Positions 45,763-56,371 of a stretch of 64,000 nt of DNA are shown in pieces (the stretch's first letter is position 1; every line of letters begins with the position of its first letter). Made by a program: the position numbers and the translations under genes. Source of the stretch: Alteromonas profundi (GTDB lineage Bacteria > Pseudomonadota > Gammaproteobacteria > Enterobacterales > Alteromonadaceae). The notes under the pieces were generated by a model, which ran no database searches, was not told the DNA's origin, and saw nothing but the letters and a program-made list of their open reading frames with translations. Location of the stretch: the NCBI RefSeq assembly GCF_010500865.1, contig NZ_JAAAWN010000001.1, positions 296,287-360,286 on the forward strand, written 5' to 3'.

Positions 45763-46234
45763 TAGACAATGCCTCTAGAATATTCAATAAGTCGCCAAGC
45801 ACTGTTTTTAGTGGTGTTATATTTGTAATGTGCTCAATGGGGAAAGAGAGCAAGTAATCAGTAAGTCTTACCGCAGTATTCAATGAATTTAAATCACGAT
45901 TTTTCGTATACTCGCGGTTCAGAGCATCAAGTAGGAAAGTTCCCACGGTTATAGATTGGTCAGCAGCTAGGTTGCCCATAAGAGGCTCCTCTTTTACTGC
46001 TAAGTCGCTACGAAGTACAAAACGCTTTTCAAGTCTTCGGATGGCTCTTGCACCTAAAACCCACTGTATCTGTCGAGCGTTCAAGTGTTGTTCTAGCGCT
46101 TCTCTGGTGGAGTTGTTAGCATCTCCAATTTTATGCATCACGCGTTCTATTTTAGCGCGATATACAACCAGAGAGTGTTCGTTAGAGACTGAAGGTATGT
46201 CTTGCTCATGTCTATTTGAAGTTTGAAGTTTCAT
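45755..46234 (-). CDS. Unknown protein, first gene of the phosphoramidate operon
   Basis: 159 residues, no signal peptide or membrane segment, mostly helical by composition. Notable stretches are NARQIQWVLGARAIRRLEKRF and the C-terminal LKTVLGDLLNILEALSNE. I recognise no family. An 8-base overlap with the formyltransferase-like gene makes it part of the operon and implies a related job, for example a small partner of one of the enzymes. The divergent 298-base region upstream must carry the operon promoter. Confidence 0.7.
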   Translation of the reverse strand: MKLQTSNRHEQDIPSVSNEHSLVVYRAKIERVMHKIGDANNSTREALEQHLNARQIQWVLGARAIRRLEKRFVLRSDLAVKEEPLMGNLAADQSITVGTFLLDALNREYTKNRDLNSLNTAVRLTDYLLSFPIEHITNITPLKTVLGDLLNILEALSNE

Positions 46235-46294
46235 ATTACTCGAATGTTTCGCATATTCAGCGCTTATAACTATTGCTCTTTTGACTGTATCGGC

Positions 46295-46335
46295 AAAACT
46301 ATAGTAACCCTTAACGAAATGGTTACTATAGTTTT
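46295..46335. terminator. 15-bp perfect inverted repeat, bidirectional terminator-like
   Basis: AAAACTATAGTAACC (46295-46309) and GGTTACTATAGTTTT (46321-46335) are exact reverse complements around an 11-base loop; each strand ends in four T. It lies between two divergently transcribed genes, where no terminator is expected. It may insulate the two promoters or mark the edge of an inserted cassette. Confidence 0.5.
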
Positions 46336-46488
46336 ATTGCAACGAGCCGATACAAATCGTTGCTGCAAGAGAATATATGCTTACTATGTGATGCTGATAG
46401 TGAATATTGCAGCTCTATGCTAACTCTACCACTGTTGCGGTATTAAAACATTTGTACTTTCCAGTAGTTAGGCGTGGTAATTACAAAT

Positions 46489-46519
46489 TTGACATACTTA
46501 ATCTTGTTACTGGTAATTT
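46489..46519 (+). promoter_or_regulatory. Possible sigma-70 promoter of the GT8 gene
   Basis: TTGACA at 46489 and a weak TAATTT at 46514, 19 bases apart. The message would start only about 7 bases before the ATG at 46533, so either translation is nearly leaderless or an upstream promoter is used. Confidence 0.25.
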
Positions 46520-46532
46520 AGGGCTTAAAAAA

Positions 46533-47618
46533 ATGATAGACGTCGCTTTTTGTATAGATGACGATTTTGCACCTTATTTAGCGGTAAGCCTTGCAAGCTT
46601 GCTAAAAAATACTGAATCTCCTGTCTCGACCTATATCATTGGTAATTTATCTGAAGCGGTAAAACACCGGTTACGCACTTTCGAAAGTGAAAGTACGCGT
46701 ATAAACTTTGTGACCCATAACCTAAACATGGTTCAAAGCGAACTTAGTGAACGATACCAAGGGCGTCTAAATGGTGTTACTTTTGTTCGCTACGCACTGG
46801 CGGAACTATTACCTCATTTGAATAAAGTTATTTATCTTGATGCTGATATTCTCGTGACAGGCGATATTAAAGCACTTTGGACTGCGTCTTTGAATCAGCA
46901 GGTGGCTGGAGCGGTTGAAGATCACTCCTTAATGACACAAAATAGACCCAAAACGCTAGGGCTTCTATCTCAGTCTTATTTCAATGCGGGTGTCATGGTC
47001 ATTGACTTGGCCAAGTGGCGAGAAAGAGATATTTTTACTCGCTTAATGCATATTCATAGTCCAAAAACGCTATGGGAATACAATGACCAGGATGTCTTAA
47101 ATGTAGTGCTCGATGAGCAAACCCAGTATCTAGATGCAAAGTTCAATGGGCAAACGTACACGCTTGCCCATCATCTAGTAGAGACACCTGTAATAGTGCA
47201 TTTTACTGGTCAAGAAAAGCCTTGGCATCTTTCTTCAGCACATCCCTACACCGAGCTATATAGGACTTTTTTTGAAAAGGTGCCTTTCGAGAATAATACA
47301 CTGTCGCTTTTTCTTGATAGTGAAGACAATTCGATACTAGAAAAGCTTAAAGAAACGTTCACTACGAGCGCCCATATTGTTATTTGGGGAGCTGGGGCGC
47401 GAGGAAGACGAATTATTAAAGCGATTGAACAAAAGTTACCCCATATTGTTATCAAGCAAGTCGTTGATACTCATTTAACTGGAAACTGTTTTTCCTTTGC
47501 CATTGTCCCCCCTGAACAGATGATGACTGAGAATGTTGAAGCGGTAGTTGTTGCAACGCTTCCACACAAACAAGATATTACTAACTCATTACGCCATACA
47601 GCGCTAACTGTTATATAG
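46533..47618 (+). CDS. GT8 glycosyltransferase with C-terminal Rossmann-like module
   Basis: 361 residues. A family 8 domain (about 1-250): VAFCIDDDFAPYLAVSLASL, NGVTFVRYALAELLP, metal site YLDADILVTGDI, and HFTGQEKPW near the end. The recurring module follows (HIVIWGAGARGRRIIKAI, then VVVATLPHKQDI). Family 8 enzymes move galactose or glucose from UDP-sugars, retaining configuration. The start at 46533 gives the usual family 8 N-terminus; a longer frame from 46407 has no family similarity. The next gene follows after 8 bases. Confidence 0.82.
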   Translation: MIDVAFCIDDDFAPYLAVSLASLLKNTESPVSTYIIGNLSEAVKHRLRTFESESTRINFVTHNLNMVQSELSERYQGRLNGVTFVRYALAELLPHLNKVIYLDADILVTGDIKALWTASLNQQVAGAVEDHSLMTQNRPKTLGLLSQSYFNAGVMVIDLAKWRERDIFTRLMHIHSPKTLWEYNDQDVLNVVLDEQTQYLDAKFNGQTYTLAHHLVETPVIVHFTGQEKPWHLSSAHPYTELYRTFFEKVPFENNTLSLFLDSEDNSILEKLKETFTTSAHIVIWGAGARGRRIIKAIEQKLPHIVIKQVVDTHLTGNCFSFAIVPPEQMMTENVEAVVVATLPHKQDITNSLRHTALTVI

Positions 47619-47626
47619 GGATTTAT

Positions 47627-48571
47627 ATGTTTTATCTTTTTCCATTCGGTACTGTTCCAAAAAGCGATGGCGTTATTGTCTATGGCGCCGGGATTATTGG
47701 TCAGTCATTCTTAAAGCAATTACAAGCAACGCAGCTTGTTAGCAGCATATACATAACAGATAAAAAGATAACATCAACAAAGCAAGAGGGAGCAATTACA
47801 TTCATTCCAGAAAAAAAACTGTCTCTTTTACCAGCCCATCCAATTGTTGTAGCGTCTCTAAAATTTGGCGATGAGATAGAGCAACGCCTATTACAGCAGG
47901 GTGTTGATGCAAACAGGTTAATCAAGCTTGATACCAACCATGCATTAGAGGAAGGGCAATACGACCCCCACAGTTTCGATTGGAATGAGTATTATACCAA
48001 TGCGGAAGGGCATAACGAGGTGCAGTTTCAGGCCTACCTTGAGCCATTGATGCAAAAACATAATTTCAATTTGTCTCAAGTGGTTGATTTTGCATGCGGA
48101 AAAGGCCGAATTGCAGAGATTTTGAGCCGCTTGTCTACGTCACTTATTTGTGTAGATACAAGCCAAGAGGCGATTAGTCACTGCGCACTAAGGTTTACTG
48201 ATAAACAGAATGTGGATTCGCGGGTAAGCGATCCTGAAAAAATTCCAGTAGACAGTAACAGCGTTAGTTTTATTTACAGTTGGGATGCTATGGTGCATTT
48301 TGATTACAGAAGCATTGATTACATATTGAGCGAGTTTTCTCGCATACTATCTGTCGGCGGTTACGCGGTATTACATCATTCAAACGCTAGAGGCCATGCT
48401 GAGTTCAAGGCAGATAAAAACTGGAGAAGAAATCCTCACTGTCGCAGTGAATTCAACGCTGATGACATGCATCATATTTGTAGCAAAAGCGGTTTTATTG
48501 TGGAAGAACAGCAAATTTTGGACTGGGGGATTAAAGCGCTAGATTGTATCTCTGTAATTAGAAAACGCTAA
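47627..48571 (+). CDS. SAM methyltransferase with N-terminal Rossmann-like module
   Basis: 314 residues. Residues 1-105 are the recurring module (GVIVYGAGIIGQSFLKQL; PIVVASLKFGDEI). Residues about 130-300 are a class I methyltransferase (VVDFACGKGRIAEIL; FIYSWDAMVHFD; GGYAVLHHSNARG). The substrate is unknown; methylation of a glycan or of the phosphoramidate group is possible, because Campylobacter needs methyltransferases (Cj1419/Cj1420) for its methylated form. Convergent with pseC; 65 bases between, no terminator seen. Confidence 0.78.
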   Translation: MFYLFPFGTVPKSDGVIVYGAGIIGQSFLKQLQATQLVSSIYITDKKITSTKQEGAITFIPEKKLSLLPAHPIVVASLKFGDEIEQRLLQQGVDANRLIKLDTNHALEEGQYDPHSFDWNEYYTNAEGHNEVQFQAYLEPLMQKHNFNLSQVVDFACGKGRIAEILSRLSTSLICVDTSQEAISHCALRFTDKQNVDSRVSDPEKIPVDSNSVSFIYSWDAMVHFDYRSIDYILSEFSRILSVGGYAVLHHSNARGHAEFKADKNWRRNPHCRSEFNADDMHHICSKSGFIVEEQQILDWGIKALDCISVIRKR

Positions 48572-48636
48572 TGTGTTTGGCGCAGTGTTCGTTGCACATT
48601 AATTTACATGGGTTTGACGTGAAACCAGGCTTTCGG

Positions 48637-49796
48637 TTAACTTCCTATCTCTGCAGCAAGTTTATCTACAACAAGTTCAACTTGTTCAAACGTAAGCTCA
48701 GGAAAAAGCGGTAAAGTAATCGCCTGCTGATAGTAAGTCTCAGCATTCGGGAAGTGACCTATTTTAAAACCTAAATTCTTATAGTAGGGCTGCATGTGAA
48801 TAGGGACGTAGTGCACATGCGCAAAAACGCCTTGCTCCCTTAAACGCGTAACCAAACTAGCGTGTTGCTTATTAGTTAACGAACCTACGCGTACCACGTA
48901 CAGGTGGTAGCTTGAGTAACTATCACTGCTTTGTTTCAACGGCGTAATACTGGGACATTCGCTGAAAAACTTATCGTAGTGGGCCGCTAAGGCGTTTCTC
49001 TTCTCTAAAAACGCCTCAAGCTTTCCCAGCTGACTTAAGCCCAATGCAGCTTCTACATCGGTCATTCTGTAGTTAAAGCCCAATGAGATTTGTTGATAAT
49101 ACCAAGGCCCATGACTTTCTTCTGTCATCATTTCTGGATTGTTTGTTATGCCATGGCTGCGCAACATGCGCATTTTTTCTGCCCATTCACTGTTGTTGGT
49201 AAGGGCCATGCCGCCTTCCATTGTGGTAATGATCTTCACTGGATGGAAACTAAAAACGCAAATATCAGCGTACTGCCCGCTGCCTACAAATGCACCTTTA
49301 TATTTCGCGCCAACAGCGTGAGATGCATCTTCAATAACGTAGAAACCAAATTGCTTTGCCAATGCGTGAAGGCGTTCCATATCGCATGGTTGGCCAGCAA
49401 AATGAACAGGAATAACTACTTTAGGCGGTTTATTAATGCTTTGCGCATACTCAAGCTTCCGTTTTAATGCCTTCATACACATATTGCCTGTTTGAAGGTC
49501 GATGTCTACAAAGTCTACTGTTGCGCCACAGTACAGCGCGCAATTTGATGAAGCGACAAATGAGTTTGGTGATGTCCACACCCTATCACCTTCACCAACA
49601 CCTAACGCTAAACAGGCAATGTGAAGCGCTGATGTTGCACTATTGACTGCCACCCCATAATTTGCTCCACAGTAGCTAGATAGCGCCTCTTCAAATTTTG
49701 GTACCACAGGCCCTTGCGTCAACCAATCCGATTTTAATGTCTCTAAAACCGCCTCGATATCATCCTCATCGAGGTGCTGACGGCCATAAGGAATCA

Positions 49797-49797
<1 letters not shown>
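48637..49797 (-). CDS. pseC: PseC, UDP-4-keto-sugar aminotransferase
   Basis: 386 residues, DegT/DnrJ/EryC1 fold. PLP-Lys region SFHPVKIITTMEGGM, start MIPYGRQHLDEDDI, and MTDVEAALGLSQL are typical. It makes UDP-4-amino-4,6-dideoxy-N-acetyl-L-altrosamine, the second step to pseudaminic acid. Overlaps the pseB stop by one base. Confidence 0.92.
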
Positions 49798-50810
<1,013 letters not shown>

Positions 50811-51006
50811 TTATGATTATAAACACAATATATCATGAGTCGGCATTTTTGCCACAAAGCTTTAGAATCTATATGTTTAGGTGAGTATTTTTAGTCCTAA
50901 AGTTGTATCTTTAATGAGAATTGACCGGACTAAGTCTATATTTAAGTGAAGAAGAAGGGCAATACTTCTCTCGGGCCCCCATAAAAAGCTAGTTATCGAG
51001 GGTAGC

Positions 51007-51663
51007 TTAAAGCATTAATGCGGGTAATTCGTCAAGATTGTTGATGGTAAATCTGGCATCAAAATTTGGCTTAGCGTCTACTTTGCTATGTACGCCGGTA
51101 AGAACCCGTACAGTTAGCATACCTCGTTTATTTAAATTAACGAAGTCTTTCGCGGGGTTGTCGCCAATATAGACCATTTCGTGCCATTTGCATTGCTCAG
51201 CCTGTTTGATTTTTTCAAAACAGTAAATAGAAGGTTTGGCGTGTTTAATACCAAATCGATGAGTGATAAACACGCGCTTAAAGTAATGAGCTATGTTAAG
51301 CGCGTTTACTTTTTTACTTTGCACCACTTTGTTTCCGTCCGTCACGAGGTAAAGCGGTTTCGGCAAACGTTCTAACAACAATAAATGGTTGTTTGGTATG
51401 GTTAACGTTGGTTGGTGCAGGCGGTAGGCCGATAGGCAGGCGCGCACATTTTGCTTATTAACTGCTATCCCATGATTGGCCAAGAAATCGTTAAAAATCC
51501 GGCCTCGACCATTTTGGTCTAGTAAAGTAACCAACTCGTTAAAACCACGTTCTTTATCGACCTTCCAGGTGTTATTTACAAACGCCGCTACCGCCCTAAG
51601 ACCCGATTCTACATACTGGCGTTCATCGTAAAGTGTGTCATCTAGGTCAAAAATATAAATCAT
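51007..51663 (-). CDS. HAD-family phosphatase
   Basis: 218 residues. HAD motif I FDLDDTLYDE (Asp6 and Asp8), motif II region YLVTDGNK, motif III Lys in HAKPSIY, and motif IV YIGDNPAKDF. It hydrolyses a phosphate ester, probably a sugar phosphate; substrate unknown. Its start overlaps the ATP-grasp stop by 4 bases, so the two probably act in sequence. Not one of the standard pse genes. Confidence 0.85.
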   Translation of the reverse strand: MIYIFDLDDTLYDERQYVESGLRAVAAFVNNTWKVDKERGFNELVTLLDQNGRGRIFNDFLANHGIAVNKQNVRACLSAYRLHQPTLTIPNNHLLLLERLPKPLYLVTDGNKVVQSKKVNALNIAHYFKRVFITHRFGIKHAKPSIYCFEKIKQAEQCKWHEMVYIGDNPAKDFVNLNKRGMLTVRVLTGVHSKVDAKPNFDARFTINNLDELPALML

Positions 51664-52610
51664 AAATAGTAGTCGGTTGCCGCTCGAATTTGTGTGATTT
51701 TATGACTTGCTAATTCCACCGGTAGCGCATGAATATCTTTACCCATACTCTCGCTTAGGCTCCAATAGAGGCTATCAACACCCGCTTTAATTCCTAACGT
51801 GGAGGCACCACCAAATCGCGAGTTGCATTCGATAATGTGCAGCTCATCGCCAGTAATTATACCTTGCAATACTACTGGGCCCGAAAGGCCTAGGGCAGAG
51901 AGGGTATGAGTTACCTGTGTTACAAAAGGGCCATTCGGAAGTGTATAGGTAATTTGCGACTCGCCGTTAATAATGAGTTCGCGTACTCTACATACTGCGG
52001 CTTTCACTACATGATTGTTTGACAGCCAAGCATCTACGCTAATTTCGAGACCCTTCTTGAAGGGTTGGAAAATAGGGGTGCAAAGCGTATTAGCGTGTTT
52101 TATAGCCTCGTTTTCGTTTAGATTAAGGCCGATAGAATGACTACCTGCGCCAAAACGCTCTTTAACCACGTAACGGGATGGTTGTGAGGTACGATTGTGG
52201 TCGCGCGCTTCACTAATTGTATTATAAGTTGGAATGATTGAAGCAAGGTTGTATTGTCCAAATTTCAGTTTATCTAAACAAAGTTCAACCGCGCTTTTGT
52301 CAGAAACAATTACATGAATATCTACTTTTTTTAACGTGTCTTTAAGTCTTGACCAAAAAAGTAGCTCACCGTCTCGACTTGGTAATACATGCGTTATATT
52401 CCGCCGTTTAAGTTCGCTTATGATTTCATCAGTATTGCTTTCAATCGTAGGAGGCATTTGCCAAAATTCGTCACATAAATGTCGTGTAAGCACGTGACAG
52501 CTAATGTCGCCCGCAGTAACTATGCCTTTTTCATCTATGCGTTTAACAGCGCTTTGAAGTGCTTTTAATAAGGGGACTTTATTGCTGGCGCTTGACAGTA
52601 ATACATTCAC
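51660..52610 (-). CDS. ATP-grasp ligase, substrate unknown
   Basis: 316 residues, carbamoyl-phosphate-synthase/PylC-like ATP-grasp. VVKERFGAGSHSIGL is the ATP-covering loop, and IIECNSRFGGAS holds the metal-binding Glu/Asn. Such enzymes join a carboxylate to an amine through an acyl phosphate. Within a pse operon it might attach an amino acid to a sugar amine; this is inference only. Overlaps the HAD gene by 4 bases; 15 bases after the LicD-like gene. Confidence 0.8.
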   Translation of the reverse strand: MNVLLSSASNKVPLLKALQSAVKRIDEKGIVTAGDISCHVLTRHLCDEFWQMPPTIESNTDEIISELKRRNITHVLPSRDGELLFWSRLKDTLKKVDIHVIVSDKSAVELCLDKLKFGQYNLASIIPTYNTISEARDHNRTSQPSRYVVKERFGAGSHSIGLNLNENEAIKHANTLCTPIFQPFKKGLEISVDAWLSNNHVVKAAVCRVRELIINGESQITYTLPNGPFVTQVTHTLSALGLSGPVVLQGIITGDELHIIECNSRFGGASTLGIKAGVDSLYWSLSESMGKDIHALPVELASHKITQIRAATDYYL

Positions 52611-52625
52611 GTTAGCGTAATACCC

Positions 52626-53534
52626 TTATTGAGAAAGCGTGCGTTTTTGCACGCTAATACCTGTTTTAGGTGTCGACATTGATGCCCTTCTGTTTGCATA
52701 TTCTGAAATTTGGGTGGTTTTTTTCGGTGTTTGCCAATGCCCATACATGAACGTAAGGAATTCTTCAGCATCACGGGGGGCTAAAAAGGTTTCACCTAAA
52801 AAGGAAATAGGGTCGTAACTGTCAAAGTGTTTAGCAGGCGCAAAAAACAGTCCGCCAGAGGACAAAAGTTCTGACAAGCCATTTATCGATTTTCGCCGCT
52901 GTATGCTTACATCAAAAGGAATAAAATGACTGTTGGGCGAATTGGTAAACTCAAGGTTAATACATGAATCTACGCCGTTGACCGTAATAATTACGATACG
53001 CCAATTTACGTTAAACTTATTGCTTAATAATGTATGCAGTTCAGGCAATGATGCCTGTAACTTTTCGTAATTCTCTTTATCAATAGCAAAGTCAATATCG
53101 TCATCCCACGGTATAAGACCCTTATCTCTTACGGCGCCTAGTAAGGTTCCGGAGTCTAAACACATAGCAATACCCTTAGACGCAACGTACTGATTAAGCG
53201 TTTGCACTACCGATTCGGCAAAATCAAGCGTGGCAGGATTTTCAAAGGGAAGGGCAGCCTTAACAGACTGCTTAGTAGGTACGATGATTGTTGACTCATC
53301 AATGCCCAGTTGCTGGGTAAGCTGCTCAAAAATCTGGTCAACCCACTGGCTGGTTATCACTATGCTATCTACATGATGAGTAGCGATTTCTGTTGGTGCA
53401 ATGACGGGACGGCCCAGAAACATTGTGCCGAGCTTCGCACTATCGTTGTCTGCAAATGCAACGACTTTAATATTAGGGTGGTTGGAAATGTAGTTTTCTC
53501 CTGCTTTGCTGGCACCGAACAGAATTACTCTCAT
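52626..53534 (-). CDS. LicD-family phosphotransferase with N-terminal Rossmann-like module
   Basis: 302 residues. Residues 1-95 are the recurring module ([29 protein letters not shown]). Residues about 105-290 are LicD-like ([20 protein letters not shown], then [11 protein letters not shown] with the metal-binding Asp run). LicD proteins transfer phosphorylcholine or similar groups from CDP donors to sugars. Choline uptake or activation genes (licA-C) are not in view, so the group moved is open. Lies 1 base after pseI. Confidence 0.82.
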   Translation of the reverse strand: MRVILFGASKAGENYISNHPNIKVVAFADNDSAKLGTMFLGRPVIAPTEIATHHVDSIVITSQWVDQIFEQLTQQLGIDESTIIVPTKQSVKAALPFENPATLDFAESVVQTLNQYVASKGIAMCLDSGTLLGAVRDKGLIPWDDDIDFAIDKENYEKLQASLPELHTLLSNKFNVNWRIVIITVNGVDSCINLEFTNSPNSHFIPFDVSIQRRKSINGLSELLSSGGLFFAPAKHFDSYDPISFLGETFLAPRDAEEFLTFMYGHWQTPKKTTQISEYANRRASMSTPKTGISVQKRTLSQ

Positions 53535-53535
53535 C

Positions 53536-54585
53536 TCACAATAACTCCCAACTCATTGGGGTGCCCTTAGGTGCATCGCGCTTTACTTGCTTTCCAAGCA
53601 AAAGAGGGAGGTACTTGGGCGGCAATCCAAGACCAGGGCGAACAGAACGTAAATTTTCTGCGGTTAACACATCACCTGCTTTTACGTCTTGAGCAATATA
53701 TAGAGAACGACGGTGTACCAAAGATGCTTTTTCACGTTCAGTAGCACCATAATTTACTTTGCCGATGGCAACGGCTGCTCGTGCCGTTTCCTCAACCAGT
53801 AGCTTAAGTTCGTTAGGTTCAAGGGAGAACTCCGCATCTACTTCACCTCCACTTCTGTCTAATACAAAGTGCTTTTCAACTACAGTTGCACCAAGTGCAA
53901 CTGCAGCGACCGCTACCCCTACACCCGGCGTGTGATCTGAAAGTCCCACGTGACAGTCGAAAAGTTCGCTTAAATGAGGAATTGTTTTTAGGTTGGCGTC
54001 TAAGGGGTTTGCTGGATAATTACTGGTGCATTTGAGCAGTATGATGTCGTTACACCCATTCTCGCGAAGCACTTCAACAGATTCCGAAATTTCGGATTGG
54101 CTAGCCATGCCTATTGATACAATGACGGGCTTTCCCGTTTTGGCAACAGCGGCTAAAATTGCGTGGTCAGTATTCTCAAAAGAGGCCACTTTATAGCACG
54201 GCGGGTTCAGTGTTTCTAGAAACTCGACAGCCGTTAAATCGAAAGGCGTGCTAAAGGCTAAGAGGCCCTTCTCATTGGCATAGTCGAAGAGTTCCTTATG
54301 CCATTCCCACGGCGTCATGGCTTCTTTGTACAAATTATATAATGAGTTACCTTTCCAAAGGCTATTTGGGTCTTCGATAAAAAATTCCCGGTCGTGACAG
54401 TCCAAGGTTATCGTATCTGGGGTGTAGGTTTGCAACTTTATTGCATGGGCCCCCGCCTCAGCGGCTGCATCAATCAAACGGTAGGCTTTTTCTTTAGATT
54501 GTCCATGATTTCCAGACATTTCTGCGATAATAAAGGGGGTAAGGCCCGGACCAATTTGAATATCACCTATGGTGATTGGTTTCAT
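53536..54585 (-). CDS. pseI: PseI, pseudaminic acid synthase
   Basis: 349 residues. NeuB-type barrel ([41 protein letters not shown]) and a C-terminal SAF/antifreeze-like domain ([18 protein letters not shown]). It condenses 2,4-diacetamido-2,4,6-trideoxy-L-altrose with PEP. The SGNHGQ form favours PseI over NeuB or LegI. 2 bases from pseG. Confidence 0.93.
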   Translation of the reverse strand: MKPITIGDIQIGPGLTPFIIAEMSGNHGQSKEKAYRLIDAAAEAGAHAIKLQTYTPDTITLDCHDREFFIEDPNSLWKGNSLYNLYKEAMTPWEWHKELFDYANEKGLLAFSTPFDLTAVEFLETLNPPCYKVASFENTDHAILAAVAKTGKPVIVSIGMASQSEISESVEVLRENGCNDIILLKCTSNYPANPLDANLKTIPHLSELFDCHVGLSDHTPGVGVAVAAVALGATVVEKHFVLDRSGGEVDAEFSLEPNELKLLVEETARAAVAIGKVNYGATEREKASLVHRRSLYIAQDVKAGDVLTAENLRSVRPGLGLPPKYLPLLLGKQVKRDAPKGTPMSWELL

Positions 54586-54587
54586 GA

Positions 54588-55670
54588 CTACCTCGTAATA
54601 ATGTTCAAAATAGTATCCATCACAAAAGATGGATTTTTATTGCCGCTTACTAGTGAAGCTGCATTTTTTGCTAGTTTATGCATTGTTTGCGGCGAACTTA
54701 TCGCAAATTCAATCGCTTTACTAATGTCTATATCAGTAGCCTCGTCACTTTTGCCCAACCACAAACAGCAATGTCGTTCATGCAAGCAGCGGGTGGTTTC
54801 AATTTGATTGTCAGCTAGGGTAATGATCATTCCAGCAACGCCAGTCGCTGCGCGTTCCCAGTGCATTGAACCACCTCCACCAATCATGGTAGTAGCGTTA
54901 TTCATTAACGTAGAAATATAAGAGCAAGCTACGTGAAGCTCGGCGTTAACTAAAGAATTAACTTTTGCCTCAAGCGTTTCGATGTTGGCATAACCTTCGC
55001 CTACTACAATATCGGCTGAAATAGTCAGAGACTTTAATGAAATTAAAACATCCACGACGCGCTCAGTAAGATTCAATGGGTCACTGCCGCCAAAGCAAAT
55101 TAGAATATGCTTGTCATCTCTCAGTTTGGTCGAAGGCGAGTAAAACTCACTGCGTAAAATAGCGAACTTAGGCCCTAGGAGCGTATGGCAGTAATTAGGT
55201 ACAAGATTATCGTATCGAGTGTCAAAATCTTCATATAGGTTTTGGTCTATAAGCACATCGCATTCGTGCTCACGGTTTGCTAAGTCGTCGATAACAACAA
55301 TGTGCTTGCTACATCTGCGCATTTCTTCGCTATAGGGGGCGGATAGTTGATAGTGGTCGATTACTAGAATGTCGATGACGTCGATACCCACTGAATTTAG
55401 TATATCAATGCAGTGGACTGCATGGCTATGTTGGTTAGTGTCATCAAGTACTGGCGAAGAGAAAGAATTGTGTTCGTTATCATTTATCGGCAGCGTACTA
55501 AGTAATTGAATGCCCAAACCCTCAATTTGTTGCTGTAAAGCTGAAGGTAATGAACATGACATAAAAGTTACGGTGTTTGTAGGCAGAAATTGAGTAGCGA
55601 GGGTAAGGCAACGCATAATGTGCCCTAACCCTATTTGCGTTGAGCCATCTACCCTAAAAACTATCCTCAC
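54588..55670 (-). CDS. pseG: PseG, UDP-sugar hydrolase
   Basis: 360 residues, GT-B hydrolase fold. FRVDGSTQIGLGHIMRCLTLA at the start (active-site His in GLGHIMRC), IDDLANREHECDVLIDQN, CFGGSDP, and GGGGSMHWERAATGVAG. It removes UDP from UDP-2,4-diacetamido-trideoxy-altrose. It carries no acetyltransferase domain, so it is not a PseG-PseH fusion. Overlaps pseF by 4 bases. Confidence 0.92.
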   Translation of the reverse strand: MRIVFRVDGSTQIGLGHIMRCLTLATQFLPTNTVTFMSCSLPSALQQQIEGLGIQLLSTLPINDNEHNSFSSPVLDDTNQHSHAVHCIDILNSVGIDVIDILVIDHYQLSAPYSEEMRRCSKHIVVIDDLANREHECDVLIDQNLYEDFDTRYDNLVPNYCHTLLGPKFAILRSEFYSPSTKLRDDKHILICFGGSDPLNLTERVVDVLISLKSLTISADIVVGEGYANIETLEAKVNSLVNAELHVACSYISTLMNNATTMIGGGGSMHWERAATGVAGMIITLADNQIETTRCLHERHCCLWLGKSDEATDIDISKAIEFAISSPQTMHKLAKNAASLVSGNKNPSFVMDTILNIITR

Positions 55671-56371
55671 TTTATACTCTCACTTTGCATTACCTTGTAA
55701 AGCAGTTCGGCCCTAGCCCAGTCTTCAGGAGTATCAATATCTTGTACTAAGTGGTCTGGCATTACTACCATCTTAGAGTTGGCGCCAAAAATACGCTTGT
55801 TGGTATTGAGCCAGGTTTTGTAATGTCCCCAATACAGCTGCCCCGCATCATGGAAAGCCGGAGGTAAATCTTGCGAACGTTGAGAAATTCCAAATTCGTC
55901 AAAGGGTTTAACCCCCCCATCTTCCGTTTGCAAAATGGCCCTTTGAATGGGAAATGAAAATCTTGCCGCTGTAAATACATAGTCAGTTTCTTCAGCACAT
56001 TCCAGCATTTCAAAGCTGGAATTAATTAAAGAGGTGGTAAGAAGTGGTGATGTGGCGTAAACACACGCGCAATAGTCGATGTCCCAGCCTTTATTTAATA
56101 GTATATCTAGCGCATGGCGCACAACCGGGCTGGTACCCGTGAAGTCATCTGCCAGCGCTGCAGGACGCATAAAAGGCACATCTGCACCATACTCAATGGC
56201 AATATTAGCAATCTCTTCGTCATCGGTTGAAACAACAACTCGTTGGATATGCTCACTTCTTAGCGCATTGTCTATGGCGTGAGCTATCATAGGCTTGCCA
56301 CAAAAAGGTTTTATATTTTTTCGAGGAATACGCTTGCTTCCTCCCCGAGCCGGTATTATCGCTATATTCAT
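55667..56371 (-). CDS. pseF: PseF, CMP-pseudaminic acid synthetase
   Basis: 234 residues, CMP-sialate synthetase family. AIIPARGGSKRIPRKNIKPF for CTP binding and VVVSTDDEEIANIA. It activates pseudaminic acid with CTP for Maf. First gene of the minus-strand pse run, divergent from the flagellin-like gene. Confidence 0.93.
   Translation of the reverse strand: MNIAIIPARGGSKRIPRKNIKPFCGKPMIAHAIDNALRSEHIQRVVVSTDDEEIANIAIEYGADVPFMRPAALADDFTGTSPVVRHALDILLNKGWDIDYCACVYATSPLLTTSLINSSFEMLECAEETDYVFTAARFSFPIQRAILQTEDGGVKPFDEFGISQRSQDLPPAFHDAGQLYWGHYKTWLNTNKRIFGANSKMVVMPDHLVQDIDTPEDWARAELLYKVMQSESIK

Noticed and set aside
46407..46532. 42-residue N-terminal extension of the GT8 protein
   Set aside because: No ribosome site and no resemblance to family 8 enzymes, which start with MIDVAFCIDDDF-like sequence.
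53536..54585. Sialic or legionaminic acid synthase
   Set aside because: Neighbouring pseB, pseC, pseG and pseF, and the SGNHGQ motif form, fit pseudaminic acid.
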